From Hypsibius dujardini (lineage: Eukaryota; Tardigrada; Eutardigrada; Parachela; Hypsibiidae): a DNA stretch of 64,000 nucleotides. Of this stretch, positions 23,276 to 33,454 are shown in pieces. Every line of letters starts with the position of its first letter. The stretch's first letter is position 1. The notes under the pieces are model-generated. The model was given only the letters and a program-made list of their open reading frames with translations, made no database searches and was not told the origin of the DNA. Location of the stretch: positions 1-64,000 of the forward strand of contig LRSR01000481.1 of assembly GCA_001579985.1 (NCBI GenBank), in the 5' to 3' direction. A program made the position numbers and the translations under genes.

Positions 23276-24375
23276 TCTGTTGTAACTAGGCTGACATTGT
23301 TCACTACAGCATAAGAATGAGAATCCCGAGTACAGTATAGAACACTCTTATAGAGGAGATCTCGAAAAGACTCATAGAGGAAACGAAAGCCATTAACGGT
23401 GCGCGGTGCAGAAACAAGATGGCACCCTGATGTCTTCGTTGTTGCCTTTTTTCGGCGCACTGCGTCAGTTTCGACGTCCGGCACAGAGTCGGTTGTGGCG
23501 CACAAATCGATACTACTACTGTAAATACTACTGTGGATATTTGTCGAATCCATCCGGAGCCATTAGTTCTTCCTCCCTGCCTTCCTATTCTACTAATTCG
23601 ATAATCAGATGACTGACTTTTGTGTGTTGCTCCGCATCGACGTGGATAATGTCACCATCGTTCCGTCGAATGTCGTTTCCGGTCGGCCATCTCTCTAATA
23701 CAGACATTGCCGGTTCAGCGATGCCGCCGTCGTCAAAGAACTGTGTACAAAGAAAGCACTAACATTGTCATCCCCATTTCGTCGGGTCGTTGGTATTTCG
23801 ATACTCCGGATCCCCGCAATATGCTATTAATAAAAGCGCCTGCCTGCACTTTATCTATTTTGACGGGCCCATCAAACTTTCTTATCTTCTTCGTAGCAGT
23901 CGGGCAAACAGGTCGCCAATCCTTAACGACCTTTCGGTAATCATTAAGACCGCTCCGGAGAAACCGCTCCGTGCTCCGTGCATTCGGTCTCTAACCCGGA
24001 GCACCTCGTTATTGAGCTTCAAAATCGGCTTCATCAAATTAAGATTTTCTAAAAATATGCAAATTTTCTCACTAATTAAAGTCTGCACAAAAATGTAACC
24101 TTGCTGCAACTTCATCCGCCGACAGGACCGAGCTAATCGTGTTCACGATCGTCTGCTGACTCGGTCCTTAACTCGGGCCATCCTGTTTCTCATCTCTATA
24201 AATCAGTTTCGTCCAATTACAAATTTCTTTTCAGATGCAGATTTCTTTCACACAAATCAAAATGACCTGTTCAATGTGATTGCGCTTCGCAAATGAGAGC
24301 TAATCCGGCCAGCGGGAACCCATTTCGGGATCTCATATCGATCGCCTCACTGGGTAAACCCACTCAAATTCAATG

Positions 24376-25512
24376 CCCGATGCGAAAGAGAAATTTTGTG
24401 ACTAAGCTGGCTAGCGCAGTTTACCCCATAACTAAGTCAATCCTAATCATTTATGCTTAGTTTTGACTAATCGTCAGTCGAAACTAAGCAAAAAAGCCAA
24501 GCCTAGCTCTAGCTATCATAGTTTGACTTACGTCGATGTAGACTCGTTACTAATTATCCTAAACTAGCCCATGTATGACTGATGTTTCTGCCTCATGCCT
24601 TATTTTAGCTTGTTAGGGATGAGCCTAGTCCGAATAGGCCTAAACTGAGGTACTAGTAACTTCTCTGTCGAAAGCTCAGCTTCGACTAAGGAACATTTAA
24701 GGAAACGCACGTGCCCCAAGCCAAGCAAAATTACTTTGAAATTTTTCAACGGCTTGAAGAACATTTCGAAATCTCCTGATAAAACGCGGCCATCTTTTTC
24801 CCTGGAATTTCTGTTTGCGCTTTCGCCCTTTCAACAATGACGACCTATAAAAGGTAAGGATTAGTAACGTTTTCTTCCGCGTTGATATCTTACAGAGAGG
24901 AGGACATTAACATAATTTGAAATGGATTTACGATTTTACACTTTTTCACAGGATCCACATTGAAAGAACGCCGTCCACTCTTGCCCACCCGCTGCAATAA
25001 AATTGCGGTTTCTTTATTTTTTTCAAGTAAGCATTGTATTGGCCTCATGATGGCTCCTTTCTTCCGTTTGGTAGTTTGCTATCCTGGAAGTCGCATTAAA
25101 AATTCTTTCTTTCCACAGGTGCAAGTTTTTTTTAGTTTCTACTGCCTGATTTCACGCTAAAAAAACAGCTGCGCAACATCACATAAACTGTGGCTGTGTT
25201 TACGATACGCTAGTTTATGCATGACAAAGTAAAGGTAGTTTTGCCTAGTTCAAACTCATCATCAGTCCCAACAAAGGCAGTTTCGGGCAATGAAAATTCA
25301 CCTTGGAGACCAGCCGTAACTAGCCTAAACTACCTTGATTGATGCTATCCAAGTTTGGCTCAGCCAACTAAGGTAAACTAAGGTAGCGCTGAGTATTCCT
25401 CTATGTGAATATAACATGGACTGATCATCAGCGCTAAGGTTGTCAGAACTCGACTAAGCTTCCCTAAATAGCTCAGTTTAGCTTAGCGCTGAGGTACATC
25501 TTTCGCATCGGG
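24376..25512. mobile_element. 1.1-kb inverted-repeat element (non-autonomous DNA transposon candidate)
   Basis: CCCGATGCGAAAGA at 24376-24389 is perfectly inverted at 25499-25512. Subterminal zones on both sides are crowded with CTAAGCT and AACTAAG-type words in both orientations, as in foldback or MITE-like elements. The core (24820-25160) looks different: it has CTATAAAAGG, a GTAAGG donor-like site and two pyrimidine-rich AG acceptor-like sites, with no protein I recognise. No target duplication is clear. It could instead be an inverted duplication of host sequence. Confidence 0.55.
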
Positions 25513-26059
25513 TGAGCCGTGGGAATTGGCTGATTGCATTAAGCCCAGCTGATCGCACTTCTGCACGGCAGACTGCAGTGTGCGACGCACCAACAGTCCA
25601 ACAGTCCAACAACATTTCTCGATGCACGCAATTCACCAATTTAGTTGGTCCATAAAAAAGTCTTTCCTTCCCCGTTCACTCTCCATGCCTCGGAATGTCG
25701 AAATTAATTAGCCTCATGCCTCCTCGACACTCTGCAGCGTTGCATCCGTGAGTGGGCTGTTTGTTTTTGGCTACGTCTACATCATACGGCGCGGGTGATG
25801 ATTTTGGCAGGGGAAGCAATCAAGCGGAGCTGAGGAAGATTTCGCGTTGAGCGAGCGAGAGGCATCATCCTTCACATTTTGCTGCGTTTCCCAGTACTTC
25901 CCGGCCGCGGAGGCCGTCTTTCGTCGCATTCCCTAATTGTGGGCGGATTACGCTAATTGGATTGGAAGATTTTCAGCGCGGGTGGAGGTTGGTTTTCAAT
26001 TTTCAAAATCGATTTATACCCCGGAGGGAAGATATCTTCCACCTCCGACGATTTATCTT

Positions 26060-26780
26060 TCTTCAGTTTTATTTCTAGGTTTTGGGATCGCGTTGATCGA
26101 ATTCAAGGTCTTAATGCCACTGGGTATTGGAATTTGATGCCGATACTGTGCCGGACGGTGCCAGGATTTTCTTTTGGGCATCGGATTGCCGGTGTCATGA
26201 ATATTTCCAAAGAGAGCGCTCCTTGACGACAATGACGCTCCTTGTGCTTCCCGAATTACCGGCTTGCCTTGCAATTGCACCACGTCTTCGAATGCTGATT
26301 GGATATCGATATAATATGATTTAAAGTAATCCAGTTGAAGAAGGTAGGTTATGAATTTTTAAAATTGGTTCACACCCCCCCCCCCGGAATAATCAATAAA
26401 TTCCCAATTAAAACTGCCAAATTTTATCCTATGTATTGTATTTTGCCGTTTCTTTTGTTCTCAGGAACGCGCTGTTGAATTTCGAGGTCTGGCTAGCATC
26501 AAATATTTTCCGTTGGAGTCCGGATTCTCAGAGGATTGTCTCAGAGGTCTATTTCGGGTGTCGGATTGCTGACCGGAAGACTCTTTCCCCCATCAACTGG
26601 AGCTGCGATTTCCACGCGGATATCTTCCCTGAATCATGTCCGTTCATTTGTTTCCGAGAAGGTATTTATATTCCAGAATGGGATTATGTGGGATTATTGT
26701 AGCGACGGCTTCTGCTGATTTTATTTCCTGAGACGTTCGCATTGCTGTCGAATTTAATCTTCTCCACCAACGATCGTATG
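26060..26780 (+). repeat. Diverged direct duplication upstream of the ARL10-like gene
   Basis: Paired words recur about 380 bases apart in the same order: GCGTTGATCGAATTCAAGGTCT near 26092 versus GCGCTGTTGAATTTCGAGGTCT near 26468, and GCATCGGATTGCCGG versus GTGTCGGATTGCTGA. A weaker third partial copy may start near 26735. The copies are too diverged for a firm boundary. Confidence 0.45.
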
Positions 26781-26914
26781 TTTCTTTCGTCACTCGCTGA
26801 ACCGATTCCGACGACGTCATCAAATCGAGTTTGTGACTGGTAATCCCATTTACTTCGTCTTTTCCGAATCTCGTATCGTTGCGGCGACTTCGAACACGCG
26901 TGCGAAACGGGAAG

Positions 26915-28129
26915 ATGTTTGTGACGCTGAGCGTCCTAGGACTACGCTCCCTAGCTGGGTTGCTCTACCGTGAAGACCTGTTGGATCTCTCAACATCGCC
27001 GCTCTTGCCGCTTCTGGGCACGTCCGCGTTCATTGCCGTTGGCGGATATTACTGGCGGAAACAGCAGCGCCGGGTGGTATTGAGTGACGGCAGCATTATG
27101 GGACCTCTTCGGCGGAATAAACGGAGAAAGACCCTCCTTTTAACTCCAATAACCTTGGCGGAGGTTTGTTTCCTCCATAGTATTTTCAACTAAGTCTTTA
27201 TATCACAGTTCTTGTTATGTTTGGGTAGATTTCGCCGAACGAGCGAAAAAGAAGCATCGTGGTGCTCGGACTCGCGGGCGCCGGGAAGACAGCCTTTCTC
27301 AATAAACTCCTCCACTTTTCAACGTCTTACCTCGCCAAGGATCCGCAGCCTACCCTGGGCGTCAAAATGACCAGTGTGGATTTGCACGGTCTCACTCAAA
27401 CGTATTATGAAGGTTGGTGGGGTTTCTCGGCCAGCAGATCGGCAGAGTGAACAGGCAGAACATTACAGAAAAATGCAGTCAGTTACAGTGTAGTTGAAAG
27501 CAGACAGTAAGTCAGATTGCCTGACAGACAAGATGACAGATGGACAGGCACGCAGACAGACTAACAAACAGACAGATGGACAGGCAGGGGAACAGACCGA
27601 CAAACAGATGAAGTATTCAGACAGGAATCGATGTTGTTGATGTCTCGAAGCTCGTGATTGTTGACAACTTGGTCAGCACTGCACGGGTGTCATTCTTTTG
27701 CCTCTGGCGGAGATAAGATGTAGTAACGTGTGGTTTGTTGTTGTTATTTATAGTTGGAGGTGCTGAAAACACACGGATGTTTGCCAAAGAATTTCTTCAT
27801 ATGGCGAATCTGGTCATTTTTGTGGTAGATGCCTCATCGAGCGCCGAAAGTCTCGCTGAAGCGCGGGATTTTTTCCAGTTGATAACGAAAGAAAAAGATT
27901 ACGCTGGACCTGTTGTCGTGATGGCAGGAAAACAGGTGCTCATCAGCTTGTCGCGTCAATGTGCCACCTTTTTGTCTGTCTTTCTTTCGTCTTCCCTTCG
28001 TAGTTGTCTGTGCGTCTGTGCGTCTCTTCAGTCTTACTGATGAGTTGTTGAATGGTCTCTCCGTGTGTATGTCAATCGGTCTGGATATCTGTCTGACGGT
28101 CGCTGTATTTCACTCCGTGTTTCGGTCTG

Positions 28130-28190
<61 letters not shown>

Positions 28191-28537
28191 GTTAGTATAT
28201 GTCTTCTTTGGTTGTTGCAGGTCTTTTTGTCCGTCTGTCTGCTTCTCTGGATGTCTGTCCGTCTGTCTGTCGGTCCGTCTGTCTTATCTGACTACCTGTT
28301 AACTTCTTTAACTCTTCTACCTAGGATCTCCCGGGTGCCCGATCGGTCCGCGAAATCTACGAAGCCTTGGCAATCTGTGATACCGACGATGTGTACGTCC
28401 TTCCTGCCTGCTCCGCGCCGAAATCCCGTGACACCGACGATGTCCTCGACGGCGCCGTCGGGGCAACCACAACCGATCTTACAGATCGCAACCACCATGG
28501 CATCATTCAGAATCTTCTTTATCGGACTTTCATATGA
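26915..28537 (+). CDS. ARL9/ARL10-like membrane-anchored small GTPase-like protein
   Basis: Exons 26915-27163, 27229-27412, 27754-27935 and 28325-28537 join in phase, giving 275 residues. An N-terminal hydrophobic segment (about residues 40-57) followed by a basic stretch replaces the usual Arf amphipathic helix, as in ARL10. The P-loop GLAGAGKT is intact at 97-104. The G3 region reads YEVGGAEN (Arf consensus DxGGQ) and the G4 region GKQD (206 is Asp; consensus NKQD). These are changes in residues that contact magnesium and guanine. So nucleotide binding may be altered, though the fold is recognisable throughout. Arf-like proteins regulate membrane traffic or mitochondrial dynamics; this member's role is unknown. 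Introns 2 and 3 hold ACAG and CTGT arrays. Confidence 0.8.
28128..28192 (+). repeat. CTGT array in ARL10-like intron 3
   Basis: About 60 bases of CTGT. A degenerate ACAG stretch lies in intron 2 at about 27500-27620, so the same gene carries both orientations. Confidence 0.9.
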
Positions 28538-28788
28538 GAAGCTTTTTCTGCCTTCTTCGCGGCGTATGTCCAAGTCGTAAACTGCGGCAATCAAAGCAAA
28601 CGCGTCTTCCACATCGATCATAGAAAGTCTAAGTTTTCGTATGCAGAGTAGCAGTATTGACCCTCGCCGCTCTACAATTAAGAGTTATATACGCCACTGC
28701 AAACAGCTGACAATTCACAAAAAACAGTATTACCGAGAGATGCAATAGAAATAGAAAAAGCAATTAATGTTGTGATGCGGTGGCGTAA

Positions 28789-29770
28789 TTATTTGGCGCG
28801 AGATCCAGCGACGTAGACCCCGCCGACGAGGGCGATGATCGTGAAAGCCTGAGCGGCGACGCGGGCTCGCATCATGTACTGTGACATCTGTTGGTTGCCT
28901 TTCCGCATGCACCACAACCCGTATCCCAACACCATCGTGGTAGTCAGGATGCCTTAATTAAGAGAAGATGCAAAGCAATAAATACACAAGTGGCTACAAG
29001 ATAGCGCTAACCAAATTAAAACCAACTTTTTACTAGGTGCCAGCAAATTGGGGTGATCAAAGTTAGAGCCAATTTTGACCACCGCGTGCCGAATCATAGA
29101 TAGACACGTGACAAAAACCTTGAGCTGACCGAATTAAGCACTTTAACTCGACGGCTGTCTACAACAGGCATGCGACGAGTGTAATAGCGTAACTCGGCTA
29201 GCGCAAGGTTTTTGCCACGTGTGTAGCATAAGGTTTAAATTACTCAAGGTTAACGGTCGGTAGCCGTTGTCCTAATGTCACGATAATCAATCAATTCCAT
29301 CCATTCAGAAAATGAAATTACTGAAATCATGAAAAAATAGGCATAGGGAACAAACAATCATACAAAACAAATACAAAAGAACATGAAAACAAGAAGTCAC
29401 GTGTACAACACTAGTCAATCAAGAAAGTGTTGTATAATCTTAATCAATCAATCAATCGCAATCTGAGCGAAATCGAACTAATCGATACGAACAGGTCAAT
29501 CAGCTAATCAATGATTCGGATTTTTCCAACAGTATGCGAAACACTTTGCAAATAAATCAGGCGCGCATTGCCGTGCCTTAACTTACCAATGGGCACCAGC
29601 GGATTGGCCATGGTTTTCCGGTACGCTTTCTCCCTGAACGTCTCCGGCTGGACATAACTGACGTAAGCGCCATGCTCGGGATGTGCGGGACCCTTCCTGA
29701 CCCACTGCAGCTCCTCCGTCAGATTAGTTTGATCGCGCGACAATTTTGTCAGGTCTTTTGCTTGAGCCAT
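28789..29770 (-). CDS. HIG1-domain mitochondrial protein (HIGD2A/Rcf1-like)
   Basis: Two minus-strand exons, 29770-29587 and 28952-28789, join in phase 1, giving 115 residues. The hypoxia-induced-gene 1 domain is clear: FREKAYRKTMANPLVPIG at 45-62, a first helix, a loop MRKGNQQMSQYMMRARVAAQ and a second helix ending near the C terminus. Rcf1/HIGD2A proteins sit in the mitochondrial inner membrane and assist cytochrome c oxidase and supercomplex assembly. Length and the R/KxNPLVPIG motif fit HIGD2A best. It converges on the ARL10-like gene (252 bases between stops) and is divergent from DDRGK1. Confidence 0.9.
29103..29223. repeat. 121-bp inverted-repeat element in HIG1-domain gene intron
   Basis: Left arm ACACGTGACAAAAACCTTG, with about 35 bases of imperfect complement ending at 29223, including CAAGGTTTTTGCCACGTGT. 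The arms surround a short loop. Related words (GCTTGGCTGACCGAGTT inverted) occur near 31155-31245 in a DDRGK1 intron, hinting at a family. Confidence 0.65.
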
Positions 29771-30350
29771 TTTTTATTTTTCCGATAGAGTCCACAAATT
29801 TAATTAAAATCTGACCGACAGCGGTAGTAATCGCAAAGGAATAGAGGGACGTGCAAACAAAAACTATTAAACTTAGCTCCGCCTCCACACCCTTTCCGGC
29901 CCTCGCGGCCCCCCAGTGGAAATCAGCTCCTTCTCTTGTTATTTTATTACTTTTAAATTAAATATCCCAAAATTCTGGCTCATTGTAAACAAATGAGGCT
30001 TTGCAAATTTAGCATTAATTTTTATGTTCGGTAAACCAAGACAAGTTTCTGGGAAACACGGAAACTAGCAAGGAGCTTCCGCACCCCCATTTTTCAGGAT
30101 GTAAGAACCCGCCTCTTTTGCCCTTCCCCCCATGCGTGGCTTTGGCGCCAGCCCGGAGTCCTGGACCCCCAATGCAATTCCGTGGCTTGAATAAAAATAC
30201 GATTTTTTTCGGTTTTCATGCGTCATTTTTGGACTTACGAACGTTCGTGTTTTTTCCTAGATTTAATTTTTTTGCGCAGAAGTTGTGACAAAGCCGGGGA
30301 AATTTGCCCGAGACAAATTTGAGATTTTGAGTGTGTAGAATTTTATAAAA
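29771..30350. promoter_or_regulatory. Divergent 5' region of HIG1-domain gene and DDRGK1
   Basis: This 580-base region between two divergent start codons must contain both promoters. A pyrimidine-rich tract and AT-rich stretches are present. No confident TATA box or known site is seen. Confidence 0.45.
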
Positions 30351-32649
30351 ATGGACACGACATCGATACTTCTGGCGATCGGCTTTCTGGCATTCGCTTG
30401 TCTCGCATATTTCCTGTCGCGAACATCAAAAAAGACGGCAAAGCAAAAGGAGGAGGCCGCCATCGGGGAGCAAGGTGAGCGGGAAATGGAAGCATGCGCG
30501 TCGGTTACTAAGTAATTGATTTCTAATTAATTGATCGATTGATTAATAGATTTCACGTGGTTTCTTTGACTTACCAGCTAAATTTTTTTTTATTTATTTG
30601 CTTCATTTTTATCTATCCAGGCGAAAGAGCTGCTCGTCCAGTGATCCGTGATCCAGTGCGGCCCGGTGGAAGGGTGGCGCGAGCTCGGCCAGCGAGGCCC
30701 ACGGCACAAGCAGGTTCGTTTCCAGCTTACGAACAACTCGATCGATCAATCAAGCGAACGTATTCGATCTCAAGTTTGCTAATCAATCAATCAAGCGCTA
30801 GATGAGCATGTCGTTATGCTTGGAGATTGGACTGGTTAAAATCTTATCATTATTATCTCCCATGTGGTATATCGAGATGTACAGAGCCGACAAACACAAA
30901 CTTTTGTTTGATTCGGTTTGATGAATAAGTTGGAGACTTTTTGTGTTCGCAGTTTTTGACCGCGCGAGTGGCAGTGAAGATGAGGACGGGAGTGACGGCG
31001 AACTGCCCGATATCGCATTGGACGGCAATATTGGGCTGAAGAAGCGGCGAAAGCTGGAGCAGAAGGCGGAAAAACGGGCGCAGAGACAGGTGTGACTAAC
31101 TTTGTAGTAGCACTGATCAAATCGAGCAGTACACGCAGTCAGAAACGAAGAGATTGCTTAGCTTGGTTAGCCATTTACCTCGTTTAATGCATTAATGCCA
31201 TACGCCGGCTCAGTTAAGAAACTCAACTCGGTCAGCCAAGCATTCTGTCCGTATGTATCAATCGGAAGTTACCATATTATGGTGTTATCGTAAGGTGTTA
31301 CAATTACATTCTATGTTTTCTAGGCCGAATTAGCAGACCGAGAGGAAAAAAAAGAACGGGAAGCACGCCTCGACGAGGAGCGGAAGCGGAAAGAGGCCAT
31401 CGAAAAACTGGCCGAAGACGAACGGGTCAGTAGGATTGGGTGGGGCAACCTTCTCCCCCGATGAAGCTGGCGACGCTTGTAACTTTATGCATGTGGTTTG
31501 CAGTTAGAGGAGGAACGGCTGGAAAGGGAAGAACGAGAGCGCAAAGAAGAGGAGGAGTATCAGAAGCTGAAGGCCTCCTTTCAGATCGAAGCCGAGGGCG
31601 AGGAACCGGTCGAGTCGGACGGCGAGAATCTTCTTCAGCAGTTTATTGACTTTATAAAAACTAGCAAGATTGTCTTGCTGGAGGAACTCGCTGCTCATTT
31701 TCATCTCAGGACTCAGGTACTTTGCTGCTGGCCAGCCAACATGTTATGTTGAAGTTGAATTCTGAGGTTGCGCAGCCACCGGTCGGTGTTGTCTGAAGCT
31801 GTTTCCTTTTGTTTCCCATGTAAAGCATCTGTCCCCATGCCTGTTTATTTGCCTGTTCATGTACGTACATAACCGTTCTGTCTGATAGCTGGCTAGCTCT
31901 ATGGTTCCTTTTCTGTACGATTGTTGTCTCTATTTGTTAGTTTGTCTGCCTGCCTTGTTTGTCTGTCTGTCAGTTTAGTTTGTCTGACGGTTTGTACCCA
32001 TTTATCTATGTGTTTGTGTGTCCATCTGTCTATTTGGATGCTTACATGCGTATCTGTCTGTCTTACTGCCTATCTGTCGATCTGTTTGTCTTGTCTGTCG
32101 GTTTGTTTATCTGTCAGCCCGGCTTCCTGTCTGCCTGCCCGTCGATATCTTTCTGTCTGTATACCCAATTCCTACGGTTTTCTCCCCAATCTGCATGTGT
32201 CCGGCCGCTTGTATCGGCCTAGTTTGTCTGACTGTCTATATGTTTGGTTGTGGTCCCATTTTACTTAAACGTCCCTCGGTTGAATGGTCCTGACTAAACG
32301 TCTATCGATGACTTTCGTACATTTCTTGGCCTGTTTTCGTCGTCTTGTGCCACAATCAGCCTCCGCATTCTTCAAGCTTACGTTTTGTTTTCATTCCACT
32401 AATCATGCACACACGTTTCGTCTCATCTGTCCCTCTCAGGAATGCATCGATCGTGTGCAGAAGCTTCAGAGTGAAGGCCTCCTGACCGGCGTCATCGACG
32501 ACCGCGGCAAGTTCATCTACATTTCCATGGAGGAGCTGAAAGCGGTTGCTAAGTTCGTCAAGCAGCGCGGTCGGGTCTCCATCACTGATCTCGCCGAGTC
32601 AAGCAACAAACTAATCAAACTGCAGACCGACCAAGTTGCATCGGCCTAG
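30351..32649 (+). CDS. DDRGK1: DDRGK domain-containing protein 1 (UFBP1, ufmylation)
   Basis: Six exons join in phase: 30351-30474, 30621-30713, 30953-31089, 31324-31425, 31504-31716 and 32440-32649, giving 292 residues (human 314). An N-terminal ER membrane anchor lies at about 5-23, followed by a basic, proline- and arginine-rich linker, a long charged coiled coil (about 90-190, E/R/K-rich) and a PCI/winged-helix C-terminal region containing the name motif DDRGK at 243-247. DDRGK1 scaffolds the UFL1 ligase on the ER for UFM1 conjugation, notably of ribosomes, and supports ER-phagy. Splice sites are consensus and intron phases consistent. Intron 5 (723 bases) carries degenerate CTGT repeats. 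Very secure call. Confidence 0.95.
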
Positions 32650-33422
32650 TCAGCGACGTGGTTCAGTTTTTTTTTTCTTGAAGAGACTCTGTGATGCGTT
32701 TTTTACTACCACGCGGACACAAAGGGAACAGTCTCTCACTTTGCTGAACGCTGAGCGGACGCGTTCGTTTCTACCACAAGCTCTCTGTCCGTCCCTCTCT
32801 TTCGCTGTTTCGACCGGTCAGATGCTGGTGGTTTTTTAGTGTACCAGCGCGAATTTGATTAATGCTTTCCTCATTTGCGGTGTGATCTACTTGGACGTTT
32901 TGCAGTTATTCGCAAGCAGCAGGCAGCAAGATAAGACGCGAGTAGATTGCCGCAAGCCAGTCGTTGTATACCTGTTCAAGCAGCAAGGACAGAAGGAACG
33001 CCTTCACACACCGGGGAAACGAGCACGTCGTGTGCTGCATTTTACAGATGCATCGTTAAAACATTCTAATCGCGACGACGAACATTGTGCAACGTGGCGC
33101 GATGTCGGCCGGTTTATCTTTTTGAGTGATCCAAGCACCAGTCCCTCTCAGCCGCGCAGCAGGCATGTCAAAAAGTTTTATTCAGGACACTGATAATATC
33201 TGGAAGAATTGTCCGTCAAAACAACTACATGACACTCTGTTCGGCTGTCAAGTGTGAGCACAGACAAGCAGACAAATAGACAAACAGTAAACATACAGGC
33301 AAACAGACAGTCACTCAGACAGTGAGGCAGACAGACAGAGAGTCGGACATACAAACAAAGAGGCAAACAAACAGATACCGTAGTTGGATAGACAAAAAAG
33401 GACATGCAGACCACGAGACGGG

Positions 33423-33454
<32 letters not shown>

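Larger units (their letters stand above)
22826..26914. other. Non-coding region upstream of the ARL10-like gene
   Basis: About 4 kb without a supported gene. It holds a CTGT array (23217-23275), a 1.1-kb inverted-repeat element (24376-25512) and a diverged duplication (about 26060-26780), each listed separately. An open stretch near 23700-23940 shows no splice or family support. Confidence 0.5.
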
